Assembly (NCBI GenBank): GCA_964373065.1
Contig: CAYJSJ010000017.1
Span: 1 to 27,519 of the forward strand
DNA from: CAYJSJ01 sp964373065
GTDB lineage: Bacteria; Patescibacteriota; Gracilibacteria; Peribacterales; Peribacteraceae
Length of the DNA stretch: 27,519 nucleotides
Direction: 5' to 3'
Part shown: positions 14,857 to 21,649 of the stretch, in pieces
How positions within the stretch are numbered: the stretch's first letter is position 1
How the letters are laid out: each line of letters starts with the position of its first letter
The notes under the pieces: model-generated
Database searches by the model: none
What the model was told of the DNA's origin: nothing
The model's input: only the letters and a program-made list of their open reading frames with translations
Position numbers and translations under genes: made by a program

Positions 14857-15675
14857 CTAATGTGGTGAAGGAGCAACATCGTCATCCGTGTTACGCTGCG
14901 GGTGGGGAGGAATAGGCATTTTTCCAAGGAGACGTCTTCCCTCTTTCGGTAATGTATCGCGGTCTTTCAGTTCCGGATCATATTGCGTATTACTTTCATC
15001 ACTATATTCAGATCTTACTTTTCTCAACACTTCACCATCATGCCATATGGTCACATACTTATAATGTTCTTGTTTCCAATCACGCCTAGGAATTTGGTTA
15101 TGTTTTTTCAGGAGTCTCCAATCGACAACGTATCCTTCAGGGTCTCCTTCTGAACCGAAACAATAAATCACTTGTTCAAAAACACCTTTCCCTTGCTCAT
15201 CGGCAAATTTATTGATTTCTATTTTGTAGACATGATCTTCGATTACTCCAACACCAATTTCACTGAGCGCTAGCAGGTCTTTGATCTCGGAGTGCTCTCC
15301 TTGGGAGCTCGGTAGGTCTATTGTTTCTTCGTCATCGGTACGTGGGCGCAAGGATTCCGCTTTGCAATCTCTGTGGAGGCAATTGAGCGAAACGTCGCTC
15401 AACAACTCATTAATTCTTTGTGGAGTTTCACTCTTAAGCGTGTCGATTGTGTGCAGCGCCTCTGCGACCTTCATATGCGCTTCCTTCGCTGAGGAAGTCT
15501 CTCCGACTACGAATGAACCGGCTACAATTACAGAAGCAACAACAACAGCCCTCATGGCGCTGCGTGCCCACTTTGAAACGCTTGCGAAACTTTTCCCCAC
15601 TGCACTATTTACCTTCTCCGCATCAGGAGTGTTACTAGGTGCCACTACTAGAGGGCTCTCTCTCACCTCTGGCAT
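14857..15675 (-). CDS. Membrane-anchored protein of unknown function
   Basis: This 272-residue protein has a hydrophilic N-terminus of about 40 residues, a single membrane helix (about 42-58, MRAVVVASVIVAGSFVVG), and an extracytoplasmic domain ending in a Pro/His/Asp-rich tail. The C-terminal half (VYKIEINKF to EVLRKVRSEY) looks like an alternating beta fold; VIYCFGSEGDPEGYVVDW and YKYVTIWHDGEVLRKV are its most distinctive stretches. It is the first gene of the three-gene exported set and starts 63 nt downstream of secD on the same strand. Function unknown; export with the SecD-containing translocase is plausible but not specific. Confidence 0.7.
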   Translation of the reverse strand: MPEVRESPLVVAPSNTPDAEKVNSAVGKSFASVSKWARSAMRAVVVASVIVAGSFVVGETSSAKEAHMKVAEALHTIDTLKSETPQRINELLSDVSLNCLHRDCKAESLRPRTDDEETIDLPSSQGEHSEIKDLLALSEIGVGVIEDHVYKIEINKFADEQGKGVFEQVIYCFGSEGDPEGYVVDWRLLKKHNQIPRRDWKQEHYKYVTIWHDGEVLRKVRSEYSDESNTQYDPELKDRDTLPKEGRRLLGKMPIPPHPQRNTDDDVAPSPH

Positions 15676-15738
15676 AGTCTATGCTTACACTCCTTTCCTT
15701 CATACATCAAGTACACTGCGTTTTGCTCTTCAGGAAGC

Positions 15739-18147
15739 CTATCCGCAGAAGAGTTTTGTTTTCGCCGCTATCGGTTGCGTCGCGATCCATCGTATCATCC
15801 ACCGAGTGACGATGATCGCGGTGAACATGGAGATGAGCACACCCGTGCTGAGTGTAATGGCAAAGCCCCGGACGATCGATGTTCCTACAAAGAAGAGGAC
15901 TCCGCACGTGATGAAGGTGGATACATTCCCATCGCGGATACTGGGCCATGCGCGCTCGAAACCTGTTTCTGCCGCTGTTTTTAGAATTTTTCCCTTGCGT
16001 AGCTCTTCCTTTATGCGTTCGAAGATCAGCACGTTTGCATCCACAGCCATGCCGATAGACAGGATGATGCCTGCCAAGCCCGCGAGCGTCAGCACTATAT
16101 GATTACTGGTAAAGAGGAAGAGGGGGAGCTTTAAGAGCGCAAAGAAGATCAAGGCATAGACAGAGAGTGCGAGGTTGGCAATGAGCCCAAGGAGCCGGTA
16201 GTAGAGCACCATGAGCATCATGAGGATGATGGTGCCGATGAGTGCGGCTTTCACGGACATGCGCAGTGCTTCTGCGCCGAGTGTTGCTTCCACTGTGCGT
16301 TGACCTGCAAGGTAGACGGGGGCGGGGATGGCGCCGGTATTCAAATCTTGTGCGAGACGGTTTGCTTCATCGAAGTTTTGGGAACCCGTGATCACCGCCG
16401 TACCTCCGGTAATTTCTTGCTGCACGGTGGGTGCGGAGACCAGCTGTCCGCCCACGAAGATCGCGAGGCGTTTGCCTACATTCTCCTTCGTAAGTTGCTG
16501 AAAGAGCTTACCCCCCTCGTCGTCGAAGGAAATCTGCACGATGGGGATGTTGGTCGTAGGGTCCACCGTCACGGTTGCCGCACGGAAGTGCTTGCCATTG
16601 AGGAGCGTGTCTTTCCAGCCTGTGGGGAGCATGGAGAAGAAGACGGTGCGCAGGGTGATAAATTCTTCCAGAGACTGCACTTCGCCTCGCTGCAGCGATC
16701 CGATGATCTCGGTGGCGCGGCTTGGTGCGTTTTCCCCTTTGATCGTCAGTGCTTCATAATTTGCTTTGTCCGGTGCAAGAGTAGGGACGGAATCCGTACG
16801 GATGATGTGGAACCCGAACTGCGTTTCCACGGGATCACTGATGACTCCGACTGCTTGCGAGGAAACGACCTGTTCGAAAGCGGGGACCATGGTGCCGACG
16901 CCGAAGGAGCCGAGGCTTCCGCCGTCTTTTCCGGAGGGTCCGTCGCTATACTGCCTCGCGAGCGTTTCTAGCCGCGAGCCGGCATTCAGTTTATTTTTCA
17001 GCTCTTTTGCAAGCGCGAAGGCTTCTGCCTTGCTCCGTTTCACCGTGTCTCCGGCAGAGGATGCTCCTTTGTAGGCTATGAGGATGTGGCTGGCTTCCAT
17101 TGTCGCTTGTCCTTTGATATATTTGGCGAGGAACAAGACGATGGAGGAGCTGTCTGCCAGTGTTATGGCTTGCAAAGCGCCCGGTTGCATCACGGAGAGA
17201 GCCTTTCGAATTTCTTCCGGCACGGTGTTTGTGAGAGGGCGCTCCGTCCACGATGCGTTTGTAAGGGAAGCGTCCTTCTTTGCGAGGATCTCGAATGCTT
17301 TCGATGCCTCGTTCACCGTACGGCCGGTTTGCGTGCGTTCCCGCAGCACTTCGGTCAGGAAAATTCCGGGGGCTTCGGTGGTGGCCTGATCCCCCGCACT
17401 ATCCACGCCGCCGAGCATCACGGATCCGTCGAATTGCTGAATGCCGCTCCGCGGAGTTAAAGACCATACTCCATCCAGTCCTTTGGGCAATGCATCGCGG
17501 AAATACCGGTTCTCACGTTGGAATGAAACGCTGATGTCGGCGCTCAAATCTTCGCCTACTTTTTCCAGTGTCTCGCCGGGAGATCTCAGGCGAGTGCGCA
17601 CCTCCTGCACGTGCGTGCGGACTTGTTTTTCGTACTCCGCTGTCGGTTCGGTGAACTCTTCTTTGAATTCCAGTTGGATCGTTTTACCGACGGTGTCTAT
17701 ACACTCTTGCGTATCTACGACACCCGGGCATTCCACGAGCAGGTGCTTCTCGTCGCCGACGTAGGAGGGTGTAATGATTGCTTCACTGACGCCGAGTGCG
17801 TTAATACGCCTCTCGAGAACCGTGCGGATTGCCTCGATGATATTGTCTTTTTGAACTTCGATGCTCGCTTTCTGATTTTGAAGGACGAGAACTTTTTGCG
17901 TGCTTCCACCGCTTTTTTCCAGTGCAGTAATTTCATTGTCGAGCGAAATGATTTCTTCCTCCATTTCTTTTTCGGAAATGCGGAAATCGAGCTGTGTTCC
18001 TCCGGCAAGATCGAGGCCGAGGTGAAGCTTGGGGGATTGCAGGAATTTAGGCGCCCAGAGGCGCATCTCTTGCGGGAGCGCGAGAATCAACAGGAACACG
18101 GCGATCGTTCCTGTAAGTGTCAGCCACATCGGAGTCCGTTTCATCAT
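15739..18147 (-). CDS. secD: SecD protein-export subunit with inserted parvulin (PPIC) domain
   Basis: SecD with SecF uses the proton motive force to aid Sec-dependent export. This protein is 802 residues. Canonical parts are TM1 (8-25), LGLDLAGGTQLDF (43-55), the P1 base with VLERRINALGVSEAII (110-125), the P1 head with ISFDDEGGKLFQQLT (539-553), and the C-terminal five-helix bundle (632-790) with IGMAVDANVLIFERIKEELRKGK. Residues about 351-455 are extra and match a parvulin prolyl isomerase: EASHILIAYK, GGSLGSFGVGTMVPAFE, and ISDPVETQFGFHIIR. Residues about 265-345 resemble a degenerate second parvulin half. The insertion lies in the periplasmic P1 region, facing emerging substrates. The ATG overlaps the stop of the upstream lipoprotein gene as ATGA. 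No secF lies next to it or anywhere in the window. Confidence 0.95.
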   Translation of the reverse strand: MMKRTPMWLTLTGTIAVFLLILALPQEMRLWAPKFLQSPKLHLGLDLAGGTQLDFRISEKEMEEEIISLDNEITALEKSGGSTQKVLVLQNQKASIEVQKDNIIEAIRTVLERRINALGVSEAIITPSYVGDEKHLLVECPGVVDTQECIDTVGKTIQLEFKEEFTEPTAEYEKQVRTHVQEVRTRLRSPGETLEKVGEDLSADISVSFQRENRYFRDALPKGLDGVWSLTPRSGIQQFDGSVMLGGVDSAGDQATTEAPGIFLTEVLRERTQTGRTVNEASKAFEILAKKDASLTNASWTERPLTNTVPEEIRKALSVMQPGALQAITLADSSSIVLFLAKYIKGQATMEASHILIAYKGASSAGDTVKRSKAEAFALAKELKNKLNAGSRLETLARQYSDGPSGKDGGSLGSFGVGTMVPAFEQVVSSQAVGVISDPVETQFGFHIIRTDSVPTLAPDKANYEALTIKGENAPSRATEIIGSLQRGEVQSLEEFITLRTVFFSMLPTGWKDTLLNGKHFRAATVTVDPTTNIPIVQISFDDEGGKLFQQLTKENVGKRLAIFVGGQLVSAPTVQQEITGGTAVITGSQNFDEANRLAQDLNTGAIPAPVYLAGQRTVEATLGAEALRMSVKAALIGTIILMMLMVLYYRLLGLIANLALSVYALIFFALLKLPLFLFTSNHIVLTLAGLAGIILSIGMAVDANVLIFERIKEELRKGKILKTAAETGFERAWPSIRDGNVSTFITCGVLFFVGTSIVRGFAITLSTGVLISMFTAIIVTRWMIRWIATQPIAAKTKLFCG

Positions 18148-18821
18148 GGGAGTACGGGGCGGAAGAGCATATGGATGCCTACGTTCATGTCGTCGGCGAA
18201 GATGCGGGCAAGCGCGTCACTGGGGAGACCGGGAATTTCGATGATGCGCGAGAATTCTACACTCTCGGTGCTCATGCTCGCCGTCAGTCTGCCGCGGAGA
18301 AAGAGCCCGATCGTGTTGCCGTTTTGCTCCGTGAAGATCTTCTGCATTTTCTCGACGCCTTCGTCGGTGAATCCGATCGTCACTCTGCCGGTTCTCCGCA
18401 CTTCATCCTCCGTAGAACCGATCACCCAGTCGATGTCTTTTTTGGTCACACTCGTTGCACGGAAGCTCCCTGTTTCCTCTACGACGATGTCGCCTTCCTG
18501 CTCATCTGGGGCCAAGTAGCGTACTTCAAAATCGAACGGAGCTGTCATTTCTTCATTGAGGGCTTTGCCCGCTTCGGCATTGTCCACTTCTATGGCAATG
18601 CGCGTCTCCTCTGTTTCGGCGTCGTAGTCCACGTCGTAGTCGAGGAGGGAACCTTGCAGCCGCGTAAGCCTCCGTTCTATAACGCGCTGCAGTGCGAGGG
18701 TCAGGTCTGCCATGCGTTCGCGGTTATCGGTGGTAAATTCCACCGAATAGGTCAATGTCACAGGTCTGCTGCAGGCACTGAGGAGCAGCAGAAAAATCGC
18801 AGGGAGGAGAATTTTCTTCAT
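18144..18821 (-). CDS. Lipoprotein resembling the SecD periplasmic P1 domain
   Basis: The 225-residue product has a lipoprotein signal (MKKILLPAIFLLLLSAC, lipid-attached Cys17). The mature part can be aligned with the periplasmic domain of SecD encoded next to it. RVIERRLTRLQ (46-56) matches SecD TVLERRINALG. GSFRATSVT (118-126) matches GKHFRAATVT. RVTIGFTDEGVEKMQKIF (146-163) matches IVQISFDDEGGKLFQQLT, and IGLFLRGRLTASMS (171-184) matches LAIFVGGQLVSAPT. It lacks SecD's membrane bundle and the parvulin insert. Its stop overlaps the secD ATG as ATGA, so the two are translationally coupled. It could assist SecD or compete with it at the membrane. A TAAACT box is 9 nt before the ATG. Confidence 0.85.
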   Translation of the reverse strand: MKKILLPAIFLLLLSACSRPVTLTYSVEFTTDNRERMADLTLALQRVIERRLTRLQGSLLDYDVDYDAETEETRIAIEVDNAEAGKALNEEMTAPFDFEVRYLAPDEQEGDIVVEETGSFRATSVTKKDIDWVIGSTEDEVRRTGRVTIGFTDEGVEKMQKIFTEQNGNTIGLFLRGRLTASMSTESVEFSRIIEIPGLPSDALARIFADDMNVGIHMLFRPVLP

Positions 18822-18830
18822 AGAGACCAG

Positions 18831-18836
18831 AGTTTA
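18831..18836 (-). promoter_or_regulatory. -10-like box (TAAACT) upstream of the lipoprotein-secD pair
   Basis: TAAACT on the minus strand ends 9 nt before the lipoprotein ATG at 18821. It matches the -10 consensus at 4 of 6 positions. No firm -35 and no Shine-Dalgarno sequence are seen. Confidence 0.3.
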
Positions 18837-18873
18837 GGGGAGGCGAAACAAAATGAGAATGGAAAATAGGGAA

Positions 18874-19827
18874 TTATTGGCGGCGCAAATGCGCGCCTTC
18901 CCGGAGCATTTTCCCTTCGAGCTCCACGTTGCGGAGTACGCACCCGCGGTCGAGAATGCATGAAGACAGTACGCAGTCTTCCACGATGCAATCTTCAAAG
19001 AGGACGACATCGCGGAGTTCCGAGCGGGAGACAACGCTGCGTTTTCCTACCACGACACTCCCCGAGCATATCGATTGCTCCGTTTCACTTCCTACTTCCT
19101 CCAGTACTCTTTCGCCTACAAGCGCTTTTGTCGCTTCCATATACGCTTCGAATGTACCGATATCAAACCACGGCTCATCAAATCTGAAACATTCGATCGG
19201 CAGAGAACGCCTGAGCATTTCTTCAAACACTCCTCCAACATTATCAGGGTGCTTCGCTGCGTGTTCAACAATGACAGGCAATACAGAAGCGGGCAAAAGG
19301 GAACAACCCGTATTGACCAGTGTAGTCTTTGGGTTCTCCGGCTTTTCTTCGAATGCTTTCACCATCGATTGCTCTGCGATAACCGTGCCGTATTGCGAAG
19401 CTTTTTTGTGATCTTGTATGTCGTGCACGGCAAGGAGAGTGACGTCGGGAGTGGCCGCTCGTAGGAAAGCATCAAAAGAAAATCCACAGTAGTTATCACC
19501 TGTGACAAGAAGCACGTCATCGCAGATGTGTTCTTGGGAGATCCACTGCGCCGTCGCTCCGAGTGCTCCGAGCTTCTGCTCATCGCTTGTCGTTTCTTCT
19601 ATAAGAATACGAAGATTGGATCGTCCGTAGGACTTGCTCCATATCGAAAATGCTTCGCGGAACACGGCGTTGGTGCTCACCGTTATCGGTATGTGTTCGG
19701 GGATGTTGCGGACGAGGTGCTCTATGAGCGGCACCCCTGCGAGCGGGAGCAGCGGTTTCGCACGTTTTTCCGTGAGAGGCCAGAGGCGGGTGGCAAAGCC
19801 GCCGGCGAGGATGAAAGCGTTCATCAT
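18874..19827 (-). CDS. Sugar-phosphate nucleotidyltransferase
   Basis: This protein of about 317 residues has an N-terminal NTP-transferase domain: MNAFILAGGFATRLWPLTEKRAKPLLPLAG (the GG-x-TRL-PLT-KPL nucleotide-binding signature), LLVTGDNYC for the metal site, FEEKPENP, and GTFEAYMEA. A C-terminal tail (about 235-300: SICSGSVVVGKRSVVSRSEL, FEDCIVEDCVLSSCILDRGCVL) has hexapeptide-like turns of a left-handed beta helix. It probably makes a nucleotide sugar (GDP-mannose or dTDP/UDP-glucose type); the substrate cannot be assigned. The ATG at 19827 overlaps the stop of the upstream membrane protein as ATGA. A GTG at 19839 would add four residues. The neighbour suggests a role in envelope polysaccharide synthesis. 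Confidence 0.9.
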   Translation of the reverse strand: MMNAFILAGGFATRLWPLTEKRAKPLLPLAGVPLIEHLVRNIPEHIPITVSTNAVFREAFSIWSKSYGRSNLRILIEETTSDEQKLGALGATAQWISQEHICDDVLLVTGDNYCGFSFDAFLRAATPDVTLLAVHDIQDHKKASQYGTVIAEQSMVKAFEEKPENPKTTLVNTGCSLLPASVLPVIVEHAAKHPDNVGGVFEEMLRRSLPIECFRFDEPWFDIGTFEAYMEATKALVGERVLEEVGSETEQSICSGSVVVGKRSVVSRSELRDVVLFEDCIVEDCVLSSCILDRGCVLRNVELEGKMLREGAHLRRQ

Positions 19828-20624
19828 CGGAAGAACCACATCAAAAAGTTTTCCCGCGGTCCCACCATCGTCACCGGCAGCCCTTCCAGCGTTTCCACCT
19901 TTTCATCGCGTTCCACGATGCCGAGCACCGAGGGCAGCAGCATATATGTGATGCCCTTGGCTCTGCATGCACTCAGGAGATTCAATGATTGTTCCAAATC
20001 GCTGCACTGTATGAGGTGGGTAATGCCTTCGTTTAAAACCTCTTCCAGCATGTTGAGCTTGCCGCGGAAGGGGACACCTTCAATCATTTTTTCCGTACTC
20101 CCTTTGCCGTCGAGCACGGCCACAGGTTTCAAGGGATTACACGTTTTGCCCAGAGTTGCGATCAGGCTCCTAGATTCCCTCGTGACGCCGATAACCAGGG
20201 TGGGGAAGACGGGAGGGTCTCTGCGGAGCATCGCGCGGAGAAATCGTTGGTAGAGCAGATGCCATGCGAAGGGAGCGACGATACTTGCGATGAGGGCATA
20301 CAGCAGGAGCTTCCTGCTGAAAAAGAGGCCGTACAGAAAGTAGTATCCGAGTGCGAAAAGGGCGGTGCCGACGACGGCCGTATAGGAGAGGTAAGCAAAG
20401 TTCCTCACGGTTGCCTGCGACCGCGTGAGTGCGAACGTGCGCGTCGTGAGAAGCACCAAAAGCCATGCGGGGGCGATCAGCAGGCAGACGACCATGTATT
20501 GAACAAATGGAAAATCGGAAGAGAAGAAAAAACCTACGCGGAGGAAGTAGGCGAGTGCATATGCTCCGGCGAACACCGCAAGATCTGAGGCAAGCCAGCC
20601 GAGCAATACAAGGCGATAACGCAC
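19824..20624 (-). CDS. Polyprenyl glycosylphosphotransferase-like protein lacking the catalytic domain
   Basis: The 266-residue protein has four predicted membrane helices (about 5-30, 43-62, 78-101, 106-126), then a Rossmann-like domain (TLVIGVTRESRSLIATL, VLDGKG, GVPFRGKLNML, GITHLIQCSD, LEGLPVTMVGPRENF). This order is that of the N-terminal half of WbaP/WcaJ-type initiating glycosyltransferases, including the CoA-binding-like domain. The family continues into a further membrane helix and a sugar-phosphate transferase domain; here the protein stops at MWFFR, and the nucleotidyltransferase gene overlaps its end by 4 nt. So either the catalytic domain is lost or this is a regulatory half-protein. 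It starts at a GTG. Confidence 0.8.
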   Translation of the reverse strand: MRYRLVLLGWLASDLAVFAGAYALAYFLRVGFFFSSDFPFVQYMVVCLLIAPAWLLVLLTTRTFALTRSQATVRNFAYLSYTAVVGTALFALGYYFLYGLFFSRKLLLYALIASIVAPFAWHLLYQRFLRAMLRRDPPVFPTLVIGVTRESRSLIATLGKTCNPLKPVAVLDGKGSTEKMIEGVPFRGKLNMLEEVLNEGITHLIQCSDLEQSLNLLSACRAKGITYMLLPSVLGIVERDEKVETLEGLPVTMVGPRENFLMWFFR

Positions 20625-20635
20625 GAGGTTATGCT

Positions 20636-20676
20636 AAATGGCTGTAGGCAAATAGCAAATGGCAAATGGCTAAAAG
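20636..20676 (+). repeat. Short self-similar sequence (GCAAATG words)
   Basis: The spacer between the glycosylphosphotransferase-like and metallopeptidase genes contains TAAATGGC, GCAAATAGCAAATGGCAAATGGC and related words. It is the same kind of short self-similar DNA as found before folA and inside folK. No hairpin or open frame of note is present. Confidence 0.45.
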
Positions 20677-21600
20677 CTATCGACTCGCAACCTCGCGTTC
20701 CGGGTGCCACACATACGCGAGCTTCGTGACGTCCCATGGCACTTTGCCTTCAAACGGAGCATTACCGGTCGCTATGCGCGGCGCTTTTCCTTCAAAAAGA
20801 ATATCGCTGAACCACAGGTATTTTTCTTCCAGTGCTGCATTTGTCTTCGCTCGTTCGGCAAATTCTGCGTTTTGCAGGACGAAGTACGCAAATGATTCGG
20901 CGAAATCTTCGAAGACATCGTGGCCAGCGTACCCCGATACAAAGTCCTCCGGTCGTGCAGTGCTGCGCTGGATGCTGCTTGTGACCCAGGAGATCTTGTA
21001 AAACCCCGTACTCAGATCATCGTTATAGATGACTTCATCACCATCGGAAAACGCGCTGCTTCCTGCAGAGAGCGTTCCTGTAAAGCAGCCGAGGTCCCAG
21101 TTGTGTCCGGTTTCGTGGATGAAGAGTGATCGGAATTCTACATCGTTTTTCACCGTACCGTCCAAAATAATCACGCTTTTTCCCGCAAGTCCTCTGCTTG
21201 GTTGCTTTTCATAGCGTACGTAAAAGTTTTGGAGCGTTGCACGGCACCGTTTCGGCAATGCCATGAGCACTTCGTTCGCTATTGTTTTATGGACAGTGTT
21301 GGCATCTGATTGGTGAATAGCCGGAAGCAAAACAGGTTCAGCCTTGGGAAGCACCGCAGGAGCAGCCGCAGCAGCATTCACAGCGTTACCCCGAAACGTA
21401 CGCAGACGGCTTTGTCGTGGACGTACCCGTCGCACTACCGATGCGGTATGGCTATCGGTCGTCTCAGCATCGAGTGCAGCAGTATTCACCTGCAAGGAGT
21501 GGCTTGCCACAGCTTCGGAACCTGCTATACTTCGCTCCTGCGTACTGAGGAAGACAGACAGGGGTAGCATTACGGTCAAGACGGGAAGGAGTCGTTTCAT
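20677..21600 (-). CDS. Secreted HETGH zinc metallopeptidase candidate
   Basis: The 307-residue product starts with a signal peptide (MKRLLPVLTVMLPLSVFLST) and a low-complexity Ala/Arg-rich linker to about residue 100. The rest is a globular domain with RSLFIHETGHNWDLG, an HExxH zinc motif (His162, Glu163, His166), and about 60 residues later YAGHDVFEDFAESFAYFVLQ, whose Glu231 or Glu235 would be the third ligand. The spacing and the EDFAESF motif recall gluzincins of the anthrax lethal factor type (HEFGH then EFFAEAF), as I remember them. A function in processing cell-surface or extracellular proteins is inferred. The gene diverges from the RlmD-like gene across 49 bp. Confidence 0.8.
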   Translation of the reverse strand: MKRLLPVLTVMLPLSVFLSTQERSIAGSEAVASHSLQVNTAALDAETTDSHTASVVRRVRPRQSRLRTFRGNAVNAAAAAPAVLPKAEPVLLPAIHQSDANTVHKTIANEVLMALPKRCRATLQNFYVRYEKQPSRGLAGKSVIILDGTVKNDVEFRSLFIHETGHNWDLGCFTGTLSAGSSAFSDGDEVIYNDDLSTGFYKISWVTSSIQRSTARPEDFVSGYAGHDVFEDFAESFAYFVLQNAEFAERAKTNAALEEKYLWFSDILFEGKAPRIATGNAPFEGKVPWDVTKLAYVWHPEREVASR

Positions 21601-21632
21601 TCTCAGATGCGTGGAAAAAAGGGAGTATTTAT

Positions 21633-21640
21633 ACTATATT
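21633..21640. promoter_or_regulatory. Overlapping divergent -10 boxes
   Basis: On the plus strand TATATT (21635-21640) ends 9 nt before the rlmD-like ATG at 21650. On the minus strand TATAGT (21638-21633) lies 32 nt before the metallopeptidase ATG at 21600. The boxes overlap, so the two transcripts would compete for polymerase. Confidence 0.4.
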
Positions 21641-21649
21641 TTTAATAAG

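Noticed and set aside
15281..16102. Plus-strand open frame of 273 codons
   Set aside because: It overlaps the 14857-15675 gene and the end of secD on the other strand and has no family signature.
17611..18519. Plus-strand open frame of 302 codons
   Set aside because: It is antisense to secD and its lipoprotein partner; composition is typical of a shadow frame (Cys- and Phe-rich).
19824..19827. Frameshift joining the glycosylphosphotransferase-like gene to the next gene
   Set aside because: The downstream gene begins a complete, different enzyme with its own ATG; the ATGA overlap is a normal coupled junction.
21344..21649. Upstream extension of the rlmD-like reading frame
   Set aside because: It is antisense to the well-supported metallopeptidase gene and lacks family similarity; the TRAM domain begins just after the ATG at 21650.
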